In this document: positions 41,706 through 50,728 of the stretch, piece after piece
Layout of the letters: each line of letters begins with the position of its first letter
Numbering within the stretch: the stretch's first letter is position 1
Origin: an uncultured Porphyromonadaceae bacterium
GTDB taxonomy: Bacteria > Bacteroidota > Bacteroidia > Bacteroidales > Muribaculaceae
Reading direction: 5' to 3'
DNA length: 64,000 bases
NCBI GenBank assembly: GCA_947174235.1
Contig: CAMWID010000006.1
Coordinates: 1 to 64,000, forward strand
Notes under the pieces: generated by a model
What the model was told of the DNA's origin: nothing
Databases searched by the model: none
Seen by the model: the letters and a program-made list of their open reading frames with translations, nothing else
Position numbers and translations under genes: made by a program

Positions 41706-43535
41706 ATGAAACTCAAGACATTGGCAATTTACGTGCTTGCATTCTTCGCGTCATTCCCGGGATACGCGGCATCTAATGCAGATACGGACGGTATCCCCCG
41801 TCCGGAGTATCCCCGTCCGCAGTTCGAACGGAAAGACTGGAAGAATCTGAACGGGGAATGGACATATACGTTTGATTTTGGAAAATCCGGCATGGACCGC
41901 AGATTGTATGAATCCAAAGGTTTTCAAGACAAGATAACAGTGCCGTATTGTCCGGAGAGCAAACTTTCCGGCGTGGGATATGTGGATTTTATTCCGGCGA
42001 TGTGGTATCACCGTGAGATCTCTATCCCTGAGGACTGGAAAGGGAGAAACATCGTTCTGAATTTCGGAGGTGTGGACTATTTTAGCGCGGTATATATCGA
42101 CGGCAATCTTGTCGGACGGCATTGGGGAGGAAGTTCTTCTTTCAGTCATGATATAACGAAATATGTAGGCGACGGCAAGCCTCATGACCTTGTCGTAAGG
42201 GTGGAGGATGACAACCGCCGAGGGGTGCAGCCTAAAGGGAAGCAGTCGTCGCTATATCATTCCCATGGCTGTGACTACACGCGTACTACAGGTATCTGGC
42301 AGACAGTCTGGATGGAACCTGTCGACAGCCATTCACTTGCGTCCGCCTATGTGGTTCCGGATCTTGATAAAAAGCGGTTTATCGTGCAGCCTGAATTTAG
42401 AAACCTTGACAAAGGTGTGAAGATTGAGGCAATAGTGCGCGACGGTTCAAAAATTGTTGCCAAGACTGTGGAAACAGCAACCCCGCATGCCCGGATTGAG
42501 CTTCCGCTGAAAAATGTGAAGACATGGTCTCCGGAATCTCCATTCCTCTACGACATTGAATTTAATGTCTATGATAAGAATGGAAAGGTTGTGGATAATG
42601 TCAAATCCTATGCAGGTATGCGCAAGGTGCATATGGAAGGCAACAGATTGTATCTTAACAATGAACCATATTTCTTGCGTCTTGTTCTTGATCAAGGGTT
42701 CTATCCCGACGGAATCTGGACTGCGCCTGACGATGCGGATCTGAAGAAAGATATCGAGATGAGTATGGCGGCAGGTTTTAACGGGGCGCGCCTTCACCAG
42801 AAAGTTTTTGAAGAGCGTTTCCACTATTGGGCTGACAAATTGGGATACCTGACCTGGGGGGAGACTGCCAGCTGGGGCGCCGACGCCAACAAGATCGAGG
42901 CGGCAAGAAATTTCTTGCCTGAATGGGAGAGCATTGTGGTGCGCGACCGTAACCATCCGTCTATAATAGCCTGGACTCCGTTTAATGAGACATGGGAACG
43001 CCCGGGAGACAGTGAGCAGGCTATGCAGCACGACCGTTTGTTGCATGATGTCTATAATCTGACTCATCACCTTGATTATCGTCCTGTGAATGAGACAAGC
43101 GGAAACTATCATGTGATAACAGATCTCTGGACTGTCCATAATTATGAACAGAACCCGGAGAAGCTTGCAGAATATTTTGTAATCAAGGAAGACGGGAGAT
43201 ATCCTCAGCTCGATCCGTCGAGAGAGGTGGCATATGGGGGACAGCCGTTCCTGATAGACGAATACGGCGGTATAAAATGGGTGGATGGCGCTCAGTTCGC
43301 CGACAATTCCTGGGGATATGGAGATTCTCCACGCACATTGGAGGAATTTTACGACAGACTGGAAAAACTTACCGATGTGATTCTTGCGGTGCCCTACATG
43401 TCGGGCTATTGCTACACCCAGCTGACAGATGTGGAGCAGGAGCAGAATGGTATCTACAATTACAACCGTACCACGAAATTCGATATGGATCGTATAAAAA
43501 AGATATTCAGCAAAAAACCTCAAGGTTTCAAATAA
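41706..43535 (+). CDS. glycoside hydrolase family 2 enzyme (beta-glycosidase)
   Basis: The ATG at 41706 (MKLKTLAIYVLAFFASFPGYA) gives a clear signal peptide, so the track's first 11 codons are probably leader. The 609-residue enzyme has the GH2 sugar-binding sandwich (about 35-190), the Ig-like middle (about 195-290) and the catalytic barrel (about 300-600). The acid/base is E428 in PFNETWE and the nucleophile is E519 in LIDEYGG. It is short, without the extra C-terminal domains of LacZ, like beta-glucuronidase, beta-mannosidase or exo-acting relatives; the linkage is not readable from motifs. Its promoter is inside the repeat at 41640-41690 and it ends at a terminator. Confidence 0.9.
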   Translation: MKLKTLAIYVLAFFASFPGYAASNADTDGIPRPEYPRPQFERKDWKNLNGEWTYTFDFGKSGMDRRLYESKGFQDKITVPYCPESKLSGVGYVDFIPAMWYHREISIPEDWKGRNIVLNFGGVDYFSAVYIDGNLVGRHWGGSSSFSHDITKYVGDGKPHDLVVRVEDDNRRGVQPKGKQSSLYHSHGCDYTRTTGIWQTVWMEPVDSHSLASAYVVPDLDKKRFIVQPEFRNLDKGVKIEAIVRDGSKIVAKTVETATPHARIELPLKNVKTWSPESPFLYDIEFNVYDKNGKVVDNVKSYAGMRKVHMEGNRLYLNNEPYFLRLVLDQGFYPDGIWTAPDDADLKKDIEMSMAAGFNGARLHQKVFEERFHYWADKLGYLTWGETASWGADANKIEAARNFLPEWESIVVRDRNHPSIIAWTPFNETWERPGDSEQAMQHDRLLHDVYNLTHHLDYRPVNETSGNYHVITDLWTVHNYEQNPEKLAEYFVIKEDGRYPQLDPSREVAYGGQPFLIDEYGGIKWVDGAQFADNSWGYGDSPRTLEEFYDRLEKLTDVILAVPYMSGYCYTQLTDVEQEQNGIYNYNRTTKFDMDRIKKIFSKKPQGFK

Positions 43536-43568
43536 GGGCGCTGCCCATAAAGAAATGTTTGTATTTCG

Positions 43569-43604
43569 GCGGCTTCCACGGATTATCCGGGGAAGCCGCT
43601 TTTT
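43569..43604 (+). terminator. terminator after GH2 gene
   Basis: GCGGCTTCC (43569-43577) pairs with GGAAGCCGC (43591-43599), followed by TTTTTC. Confidence 0.75.
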
Positions 43605-43791
43605 CTTGAATCTCCCGGAAAGCGCGATGGTATTCCCGGCTGCTGTATCTTTCCGGATTGATATTCCCATGGAAGCGCTCCCGTAAGATGGATCTTGTGT
43701 CTGTCAGAGTGCCAATAAATATGTATTTATTGTGTGATGCGATTGAATATCAATTAATTATGTATATTATACAGTCTTGATGATGTTTCCG

Positions 43792-43841
43792 ATTCTGCCA
43801 AATATGTATACAATTTTGAAAGTATACCCATTTGGCAGAAT
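43792..43841 (+). promoter_or_regulatory. candidate HTCS 2 operator: 20-bp inverted repeat
   Basis: ATTCTGCCAAATATGTATAC (43792-43811) and GTATACCCATTTGGCAGAAT (43822-43841) are inverted repeats matching in 18 of 20 positions, with a 10-base spacer. The gap 43536-44120 has no credible gene. A near-consensus -7 (TATTTTG, 43872-43878) lies about 30 bases downstream, so the repeat is centred roughly 60-70 bases before the predicted start of the PUL 2 SusCD transcript. Confidence 0.6.
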
Positions 43842-44120
43842 AGGGTTACATTTCCGCATGATTTTCTCACTTATTTTGCATCGTGAAATTTGTAAAGGAC
43901 CATGGAAAATATTTGCGGCTGTTCAATGGAAATCCTCAGATGCTTTCCGGGTCATGCAAAACATAGATAGACAGCAAGAATAGTTAATAGGTGAATATAG
44001 GTTAAATCAGGTTATTATTCAGGTTTTTTTTGACAAGTGAAAACTCTGAGGTAAAAAAGATTGTGACAAGGTTCAGACAACAACGACAATGAAATCTATA
44101 AATTATAAATACTAACTATC

Positions 44121-45947
44121 ATGAACTTATCCAGACTACTTAAAAACATCGGTCTCGCGTTCATTACCGGTTGCCTGGCATTCTCAGCCGCTTCATGCAG
44201 CGATGAAGAAGAGGGTCAGGGAGCCGTGGGGAATGGCACGGTTTCCGGTGTTGTCACCGATGAGCAGGCGCGTCCTGTTTCGGGCGTGACGGTATCAATG
44301 CCTGCGAACGGAATTTCCGCGACCACAGGCTCTGCCGGAGAATACTCTCTTTCCAATGTGCCCATGACTTCGGGCATCATCCTTTTCGAGAGAGACGGTT
44401 ATGAGACGGCTGCGGTAACGGTGGTTGCCAAGAAATTCACAGATGCCAAAGCCACGGTGAATGTCGAGCTCGTCTATGCCAACGCCATAATAAAAGGTGT
44501 GGTATATGATGCATCCAAAAACAATTCTCCCCTCGCGGGCGCGACTGTAAAGGTGAGCGATTTCCAGAGCACGGAGACGAATGCACAGGGAGAGTTTGAA
44601 CTCCGCAATCTTACCCTTAAAGATTACACGGTGACGTTCTCCTATCCCGGATTTAAAGACGTGACCAAGAATGTGGGCGTGGATGCCTTCGGAGAAGAGG
44701 GTGTCGTGATGTTGGAGGCTACCATGGGTGCTGATGAGGTGCTGAGAGGAAAGACCAAGTATCAGCTCGCAGAGGCTCAGAAATGGTATTACAACGAATA
44801 TCGTGGCGGTCGCAATGCCGAAAACTATCCTCACTGGGACTGGGCATGCAACTATATGTGTACGCTTGATTTCGTGGGTGACTATGAGGAGCAGAACGAG
44901 GGTACAACCCTCCGTATCCGCAACTCCTCCGACGACCAGCGCAACAATCCTGTCGACATGGAGATGTTTGATTCATATGTCTATGGTTCAAAACTTATCA
45001 CCGCAGACAACTTCCTTATGACGCTCGAGGCGCGCACTCACAGCGCATCGGACAACGCTCCCGCATATTTCGGTGTGCAGGTGGTAGACCTCAGTGAGGC
45101 TGAGCCTAAGGCAAAACTTATCGGTGGTGTGCGTACTCTCGCTTCTGAAGCTTACCACCAGATTGAAACTGACCTCAGCGAATATATAGGTAAAGAGGTG
45201 GTGATCGCTATCGGTACTTTCCGTGCGGAAAAGGGGGATTATTGGAAACAGTTCGTTATCCGTCGTATCGCCTTTACCGCAGAACCGATCTCCGGATTAT
45301 GGAACTGGCTCCCCGGTACGGAAGTTCCCGGTCTTGAAGGCTGGCACTTGACTCAGGAGATGGTTCGCTCAACGATGCCTAACCAGACAAGCTCATTCAC
45401 AGGTATCAGTCCTGTCAGCGGAAACCGCGACAACTATTTTGAGGCATACCGCTCATGGATCCCCGTGCATCATGTGGCTGCCGAATGGAGCTTCATGCCT
45501 TTGACAAAAGACCCGGAGGTATTCCCTTCCGAAGGATACCTTATCAAGACACGCGGAGGTCAGGACGTGAGCACAAAAGTGCCGGAATCTTATTTCTATT
45601 CCAAGTTCTCAATAGCTCCGGGTCATAACAAGTTTACTCTCAAGACACGTTGCTTCAGCTCTACAAATGCTACTTTCTTCAAAATTACTGCTATCACTAA
45701 TGATGGTGAAGTGACTCACTTGAGTCCGGTAAGCAACACGGCGACTTACGCAGAGGCTGCTGCCGACGGGTGCTGGAAGTTCATGCATGAGAACGGAGAT
45801 CCCGGAAATCCTGACGGATATTGTGAATTTGTCTACGACCTTTCCGGATTCGACGGGCAGGACGTGATGATCACGATCGGTGTCTTCAAGGGTGAGGCGA
45901 ACGGAGATGAAAACAAACTTCTGTTCTACTCAATCAGTCTTAATTGA
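44121..45947 (+). CDS. PUL 2 surface lipoprotein with transthyretin-like and duplicated beta modules
   Basis: A 608-residue lipoprotein (SAASC, C26). The first part carries two carboxypeptidase-regulatory-like domains (about 38-115 with GVVTDEQARPVSGVTVSMP, and about 118-198 with GVVYDASKNNSPLAGATVKV). The rest contains two related beta modules of about 180-200 residues. Their ends align: LSEYIGKEVVIAIGTFRAE near residue 355 and LSGFDGQDVMITIGVFKGE near 585. It begins the GH76-SusC-SusD operon, ahead of GH76 by about 110 bases. I do not recognise the beta modules; a glycan-binding (carbohydrate-binding-module-like) role at the cell surface is inferred from architecture and place, not shown. 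Confidence 0.7.
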   Translation: MNLSRLLKNIGLAFITGCLAFSAASCSDEEEGQGAVGNGTVSGVVTDEQARPVSGVTVSMPANGISATTGSAGEYSLSNVPMTSGIILFERDGYETAAVTVVAKKFTDAKATVNVELVYANAIIKGVVYDASKNNSPLAGATVKVSDFQSTETNAQGEFELRNLTLKDYTVTFSYPGFKDVTKNVGVDAFGEEGVVMLEATMGADEVLRGKTKYQLAEAQKWYYNEYRGGRNAENYPHWDWACNYMCTLDFVGDYEEQNEGTTLRIRNSSDDQRNNPVDMEMFDSYVYGSKLITADNFLMTLEARTHSASDNAPAYFGVQVVDLSEAEPKAKLIGGVRTLASEAYHQIETDLSEYIGKEVVIAIGTFRAEKGDYWKQFVIRRIAFTAEPISGLWNWLPGTEVPGLEGWHLTQEMVRSTMPNQTSSFTGISPVSGNRDNYFEAYRSWIPVHHVAAEWSFMPLTKDPEVFPSEGYLIKTRGGQDVSTKVPESYFYSKFSIAPGHNKFTLKTRCFSSTNATFFKITAITNDGEVTHLSPVSNTATYAEAAADGCWKFMHENGDPGNPDGYCEFVYDLSGFDGQDVMITIGVFKGEANGDENKLLFYSISLN

Positions 45948-45956
45948 GTTGTGAGT

Positions 45957-46010
45957 CTTTCAGCCGCGGACCGTGGTAATGACGTCTTCTCCGCAGCCTG
46001 CGGCTGAAAG
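45957..46010 (+). other. intercistronic hairpin before GH76
   Basis: CTTTCAGCCGC (45957-45967) pairs exactly with GCGGCTGAAAG (46000-46010); the loop is 32 bases. No T tract follows, so it is more likely an mRNA-processing or stability element than a terminator. Confidence 0.5.
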
Positions 46011-46059
46011 CTTAAATCTCACTGCTCAGAACAATAATTCACAACTCAAACCTACAATT

Positions 46060-47529
46060 ATGAAGTCAAATATTCTGGAACGAGGATTATATACATGTGC
46101 CGCATGTCTTCTCGCTTTAGGGACTGTGTCCTGCAAAGGGGATGAACCGGGATCCGCCGGAACAAACCCCGGAGAACCCGGAGATCCTGTGGCGGATGTG
46201 TCTCTCACCAACACTAAGCGCGCGATAGAAATGATCGACGCAGCCATCGAAAATTATTTCGAAGGTACCGGTATGGCTATGTCCCGTTATTATAATCCCT
46301 ATAACGGTCAGAAATCAAGCGAACTTGGAAGCGTATGGATGTACACCTCTTCTATAGAGGCGGTCAATTCGGTGCTTAAAAGCCTTAAGGCGCAGAAAGC
46401 CGCCGGTAAACCGTCGCTTTATGACGCGAATTTCTCCCGTTATACGAAATTGCTCTCGCGCCTGGTGGACAATCTTGATTTTTATGCGGGCACATATACC
46501 CTCACGTCCTATACCGGCACCAATACCTGGACTGTCTATGGCGTGAACCGGGGAAGTGGAAAAGGGGCGGCGCAGGTCGACGGTATCCTCAATGTCTATG
46601 ACGACCAGATGTGGATCGTGAGGGAACTTCTCGAAGCCTACGAAGCAACCGGAGAGGAGGGATACCTCAGCAAAGCGGAATATCTGACGGCATACGTGCT
46701 TGACGGCTGGGACTGCACCCTCGACGAGAACGGCAACCAGCACGGCGGCATAACATGGGGACCCGGATATGTCACCAAGCATTCATGTTCCAACGGTCCG
46801 ATGGTGGCTCCTCTCGTGAAGCTTGCCGGAATCTATAAAGGAAAGCCGGACATGATCACTTATGGAGTTATCAACCCTGACAACACGCGCTCTAAAGCCA
46901 CAAGTCAGAAAGCGGATTATTATCTTGAGATGGCAGCCGCTGTCTATGACTATCAGATGTCGCATCTTCTCAATCCCTCGACAGGGGTGTTTGACGATAT
47001 GATGGGGGGCGACGACAACGGCGGACAGATCAGATACGAGACTGTAGATGGCGAGACTTATCGTGCCTATGTGCATCTGCGCGACAGGGTAGGTACCGCC
47101 TATTCCTACAATACGGGAACAATGATTTCCGGGGCTGCGGCGTTGTACGGCGCGACATCCGATTCCCGCTATCTCACCGATCTCCGCGACCTTTGCGACA
47201 AAAGCTTCCCTTTCTTCGCGAAGGCAGCCGACGGCAAAGAGGGATGTTACACGTTTGCGATCACCGGCTTCAACAACTGGTTCAACAACGTGCTTGAAAG
47301 AAGTTATGTCGACGCTGTCAAGGCATATCCGGGAGCGGGGGCTTATGCCGAGGCTTTCCAGGCAAACCTTGATTACGCTTACGGCAACTTCCTTTACAAT
47401 CATATGCTTCCACCCAATCTTCTGGTTGGCTGGAATTCCGACAGAGGCAGAAACAATATGGAGGCGATGTTCACATTCGCTTTCGCTGCGGAATATGCCT
47501 CTCTTGCAGAATATCAATTAACAAAATAA
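46060..47529 (+). CDS. GH76 endo-alpha-1,6-mannanase, lipoprotein
   Basis: The ATG at 46060 starts MKSNILERGLYTCAACLLALGTVSC, a clear lipoprotein signal (C25), so the track's 29 leading codons belong to the leader. The 489-residue protein is an (alpha/alpha)6 enzyme of GH76 type with the paired aspartates of the family in NVYDDQMW (D181 and D182), plus GITWGPGY and AYSYNTGTMISGAAALY. GH76 enzymes cleave inside alpha-1,6-mannan backbones, as in yeast cell-wall mannan. The lipid anchor suggests a surface location. SusC begins 10 bases after its stop, so enzyme and transporter are produced together. Confidence 0.88.
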   Translation: MKSNILERGLYTCAACLLALGTVSCKGDEPGSAGTNPGEPGDPVADVSLTNTKRAIEMIDAAIENYFEGTGMAMSRYYNPYNGQKSSELGSVWMYTSSIEAVNSVLKSLKAQKAAGKPSLYDANFSRYTKLLSRLVDNLDFYAGTYTLTSYTGTNTWTVYGVNRGSGKGAAQVDGILNVYDDQMWIVRELLEAYEATGEEGYLSKAEYLTAYVLDGWDCTLDENGNQHGGITWGPGYVTKHSCSNGPMVAPLVKLAGIYKGKPDMITYGVINPDNTRSKATSQKADYYLEMAAAVYDYQMSHLLNPSTGVFDDMMGGDDNGGQIRYETVDGETYRAYVHLRDRVGTAYSYNTGTMISGAAALYGATSDSRYLTDLRDLCDKSFPFFAKAADGKEGCYTFAITGFNNWFNNVLERSYVDAVKAYPGAGAYAEAFQANLDYAYGNFLYNHMLPPNLLVGWNSDRGRNNMEAMFTFAFAAEYASLAEYQLTK

Positions 47530-47539
47530 CTACTACATC

Positions 47540-50500
47540 ATGACATCTATGAAGACTCCCGGCGGTCTTGCGCGTTTTCTCGTCTGCATGGCGATCGCGT
47601 TTATGGCTGCCCTCAATCCGGCGGGTGCCTTTGCGCAAGGCACGGTAACCGTCACAGGTCAGGTAACAGATGAACAGAACGAACCTCTTATCGGCGCCAC
47701 CGTAATGGTGAAAGGCTCATCTGTCGGTACGGCTACCGATATGGACGGTTCCTATTCTCTGACAGCCCCGAAGAATGCCGTTCTGGTATTTTCTTATGTG
47801 GGTTATAACTCAATCGAAGAGAAACTTAACGGAAGGACAACTGTCAATGTCAGAATGAGCGCTGACACTCAGCTTATGGACGAGGTTGTCGTGGTCGGTT
47901 ACGGCACACAGCGCCGAGGCTCCGTGACAGGCGCCGTGGCAAGTGTCAAGGGTTCCGAGATGCTTCAGACCAAGAGCGAGAACCCTCAGAACATGCTCAC
48001 CGGCCGTGTTCCGGGTCTGCGCGTATGGCAGAAGAGTTCTGAGCCGGGCACATATTCCAACAATATGGACGTGCGTGGTCTCGGCGCCCCGCTTGTGGTG
48101 ATCGACGGAGTTCCCCGCACGGTTGAAGATTTCCAGCGACTTAACGCTACCGACATTCAGGATGTGTCTGTACTTAAGGACGCGTCGGCAGCCATCTATG
48201 GCGTGCGTGCCGCGAACGGTGTGCTTCTCGTCACAACCAAGGGAGGCAACGCCGGGAAAGTGAATGTGACCTACAGCGGTTCCTACACTATCCAGAAGCC
48301 CAACAAGATGCCTGAGCTGGCAAGCGCGTACGACGCCATGACCATCTACAATGAGCAGAAATGGAACAACATCAACGGCGGTTCTATCGGTTTCAGTCAG
48401 GCTGATTTCGAGGCTCTCGCCAACGGCACACGCCGAGTGTCTGACTGGAACGACCTCGTGTTCTCCAACACCGCTCCCCAGACCCAGCATGATGTCAGCA
48501 TTTCCGGTGGTAACGACCGCAACCAGTATTATGTGAGCTTCGGCTATTTCTATCAGGAAGGTCTCTTCAAGAGCGGTGACCTCAACTATGATAAATATAA
48601 CGTGCGTGCCAACATCACGTCCGAAATTGTGAAGGGTCTCAAGTTCTATGCCAATCTCGCAGGGATGGCAGACTCCCGCAACACTCCCTACACATCTTCT
48701 GTAGATATCATCCGCAACTATTGGAAGCAAGGCGTTCTTTTCCCGGCTTATGCCGACCCCGAGAACACGATGCTGAACTATGAAGGTCTTGATCTTGAGC
48801 AGAACACCGTGGCTATGATGACTTCAGATATCAGCGGTCATCGCAAATACCGTCAGAAAACTTTCGAATCTTCTGCATATCTTAACTTTGACTTCGGTGC
48901 ATATGTGCCGGCGTTGAAAGGGCTTGAGGCTAAGGCGCTCGTAAGCTATGACTACCGTGTGGACGACAACGAGATCTACCGTAAGGAGTATTATCAATAT
49001 GCTTACGATCCTCTCACCGACAGCTATAACCAGAAGATCTACAACAGCAGCTCGCCGAGCAACCTGCGCCGTGAGTATTACTCAAAATCGCAGTTCCTGT
49101 ATCAGTTCCTTCTGAACTACAACCGTGAGTTCAACGAACTCCACAACGTAGGCGCCACTTTCGGCTGGGAGGGACAACGCCGCACAGGCGACAACTTCTA
49201 TGCAGTGCGTGATCTTGCGTTCTCCAATCCCTATCTGCTTGTCGGTGTGACAGAAGGTCAGATCGGAGCCATGGACGGAGGCAGCCTTTATGAATATACC
49301 AACAACGCACTCATCGGTCGTCTCAATTATTCATTCGCCGACCGTTATCTTCTCGAAGGTCAGTTCCGTTACGACGGTTCTTCCAAATTCGCCAAAGGTC
49401 ACCGCTGGGGTTTCTTCCCTTCGGTTTCAGCAGGCTGGAGAATTTCAGAAGAAGCTTTCTTCCGAAACACTGAGGCGCTTGATTTCATCAACAACCTGAA
49501 AGTCCGTGCCAGCTATGGTATGCTCGGTGACGACAGCGGCGTAAACTATGACTGGGCTATGGGCTATACTTATCCTTCAGGTATTCCTGCCGATAATGGT
49601 AACTACAACGGTTATTCTCCGGGTTATGTGTTCAACGGGCAGTATATTTCTGCAGCATCCCCGATGGCACTTCCGAACCTCGCAATTTCATGGTACAAGT
49701 CAAAGACATTTGACGTAGGTGTGGATTTCGATATGCGCAACGGTCTTTTCGGATTCTCTTTCGACTATTTCCACCGCAAGCGTACAGGTCTTTACGAACG
49801 CAACAATGGCGCGTTGCCTACAGTGGTGGGAGCCACAGCCCCACGTGAGAATATCAACAGCGACTCTCATATGGGTATGGAGCTTGAACTCCGTCATTCA
49901 AACCGTGTGGGAGAAGTGACATATAATCTGCGTGGAATGGTGACGATCACCCGCAACAAATATCTCTATGCCGCCAACAAGGGTCCTTGGGCAAACTCAT
50001 ATGACCGTTGGAAGAACGATAACCTGAACAACCGTTATCAGGGCGTTCAGTTCGGTTATACCTCCGCAGGCAGATACCATAACTGGAACGACATTTGGAA
50101 TTACGCCGGTTATCAGGAGAAAGATGTTCTCCCCGGCGACTACAAGTATGAAGACTGGAACGGCGACGGCGAGATCAACGGACTTGACGAGCATCCTTTC
50201 GCTTTCGACCAGACTCCCTGGATGAACTATTCGCTCAATATAGGCGTAAACTGGCGGGACTTCGATTTCTCCATGCTCTGGCAGGGTTCGGCGCTTGGTT
50301 CAATGGAATACAAGGAGCCGCTGTACTCTATCTGGGGCGACATGGGCGGCGGTATCCTCCAACAGTACACTGACCGTTGGCATCCGGTGAATCCTACAGC
50401 TGATCCCTACGATCCCGCTACTGAATGGGTGTCCGGATATTATGCATACACCGGTCGTTATCCGAAGTCTAATTCATCTTTCAACCGTGTAAGCACCGAT

Positions 50501-50707
50501 TATCTGCGTCTGAAGAGCATCGAACTCGGCTACACTCTACCTAAGAGGATCACACGCGAGACAAGTCTCCGTCTCTATTTCAACGCATACAACCTTCTTA
50601 CTTTCACAAAGGTGAAATTCGTTGACCCGGAACATCCGGACGATGATCTCGGACGTATGTATCCTCTCAACAAGACCTTCACGTTCGGTCTTACTTTCTC
50701 CTATTAA
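47540..50707 (+). CDS. SusC/RagA-family TonB-dependent transporter (PUL 2)
   Basis: A 1055-residue outer-membrane transporter: signal peptide (about 1-33; an ATG three codons in is an alternative start), carboxypeptidase-regulatory domain (about 37-105, GQVTDEQNEPLIGATVMVKG), the DEVVVVGYGTQRRGSVTG segment before the plug (about 110-240), and the barrel ending in TFTFGLTFSY. It would import alpha-mannan oligosaccharides, given its GH76 neighbour, with the SusD encoded 21 bases later. Codon usage is strongly biased towards C-ending codons, consistent with high induced expression. Confidence 0.95.
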   Translation: MTSMKTPGGLARFLVCMAIAFMAALNPAGAFAQGTVTVTGQVTDEQNEPLIGATVMVKGSSVGTATDMDGSYSLTAPKNAVLVFSYVGYNSIEEKLNGRTTVNVRMSADTQLMDEVVVVGYGTQRRGSVTGAVASVKGSEMLQTKSENPQNMLTGRVPGLRVWQKSSEPGTYSNNMDVRGLGAPLVVIDGVPRTVEDFQRLNATDIQDVSVLKDASAAIYGVRAANGVLLVTTKGGNAGKVNVTYSGSYTIQKPNKMPELASAYDAMTIYNEQKWNNINGGSIGFSQADFEALANGTRRVSDWNDLVFSNTAPQTQHDVSISGGNDRNQYYVSFGYFYQEGLFKSGDLNYDKYNVRANITSEIVKGLKFYANLAGMADSRNTPYTSSVDIIRNYWKQGVLFPAYADPENTMLNYEGLDLEQNTVAMMTSDISGHRKYRQKTFESSAYLNFDFGAYVPALKGLEAKALVSYDYRVDDNEIYRKEYYQYAYDPLTDSYNQKIYNSSSPSNLRREYYSKSQFLYQFLLNYNREFNELHNVGATFGWEGQRRTGDNFYAVRDLAFSNPYLLVGVTEGQIGAMDGGSLYEYTNNALIGRLNYSFADRYLLEGQFRYDGSSKFAKGHRWGFFPSVSAGWRISEEAFFRNTEALDFINNLKVRASYGMLGDDSGVNYDWAMGYTYPSGIPADNGNYNGYSPGYVFNGQYISAASPMALPNLAISWYKSKTFDVGVDFDMRNGLFGFSFDYFHRKRTGLYERNNGALPTVVGATAPRENINSDSHMGMELELRHSNRVGEVTYNLRGMVTITRNKYLYAANKGPWANSYDRWKNDNLNNRYQGVQFGYTSAGRYHNWNDIWNYAGYQEKDVLPGDYKYEDWNGDGEINGLDEHPFAFDQTPWMNYSLNIGVNWRDFDFSMLWQGSALGSMEYKEPLYSIWGDMGGGILQQYTDRWHPVNPTADPYDPATEWVSGYYAYTGRYPKSNSSFNRVSTDYLRLKSIELGYTLPKRITRETSLRLYFNAYNLLTFTKVKFVDPEHPDDDLGRMYPLNKTFTFGLTFSY

Positions 50708-50728
50708 TCCAATAATTGACCATACAAC

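Noticed and set aside
42447-43670. 407-residue minus-strand ORF
   Set aside because: It lies antisense to the GH2 gene and shows no domain; long antisense frames are expected with this codon use.
43777-43983. 68-residue ORF before PUL 2
   Set aside because: It spans the inverted repeat and the predicted -7 element, which are better explained as regulatory DNA.
47810-48730. 306-residue minus-strand ORF
   Set aside because: It is antisense to SusC; the His/Val-rich translation is typical of a shadow of biased codons.
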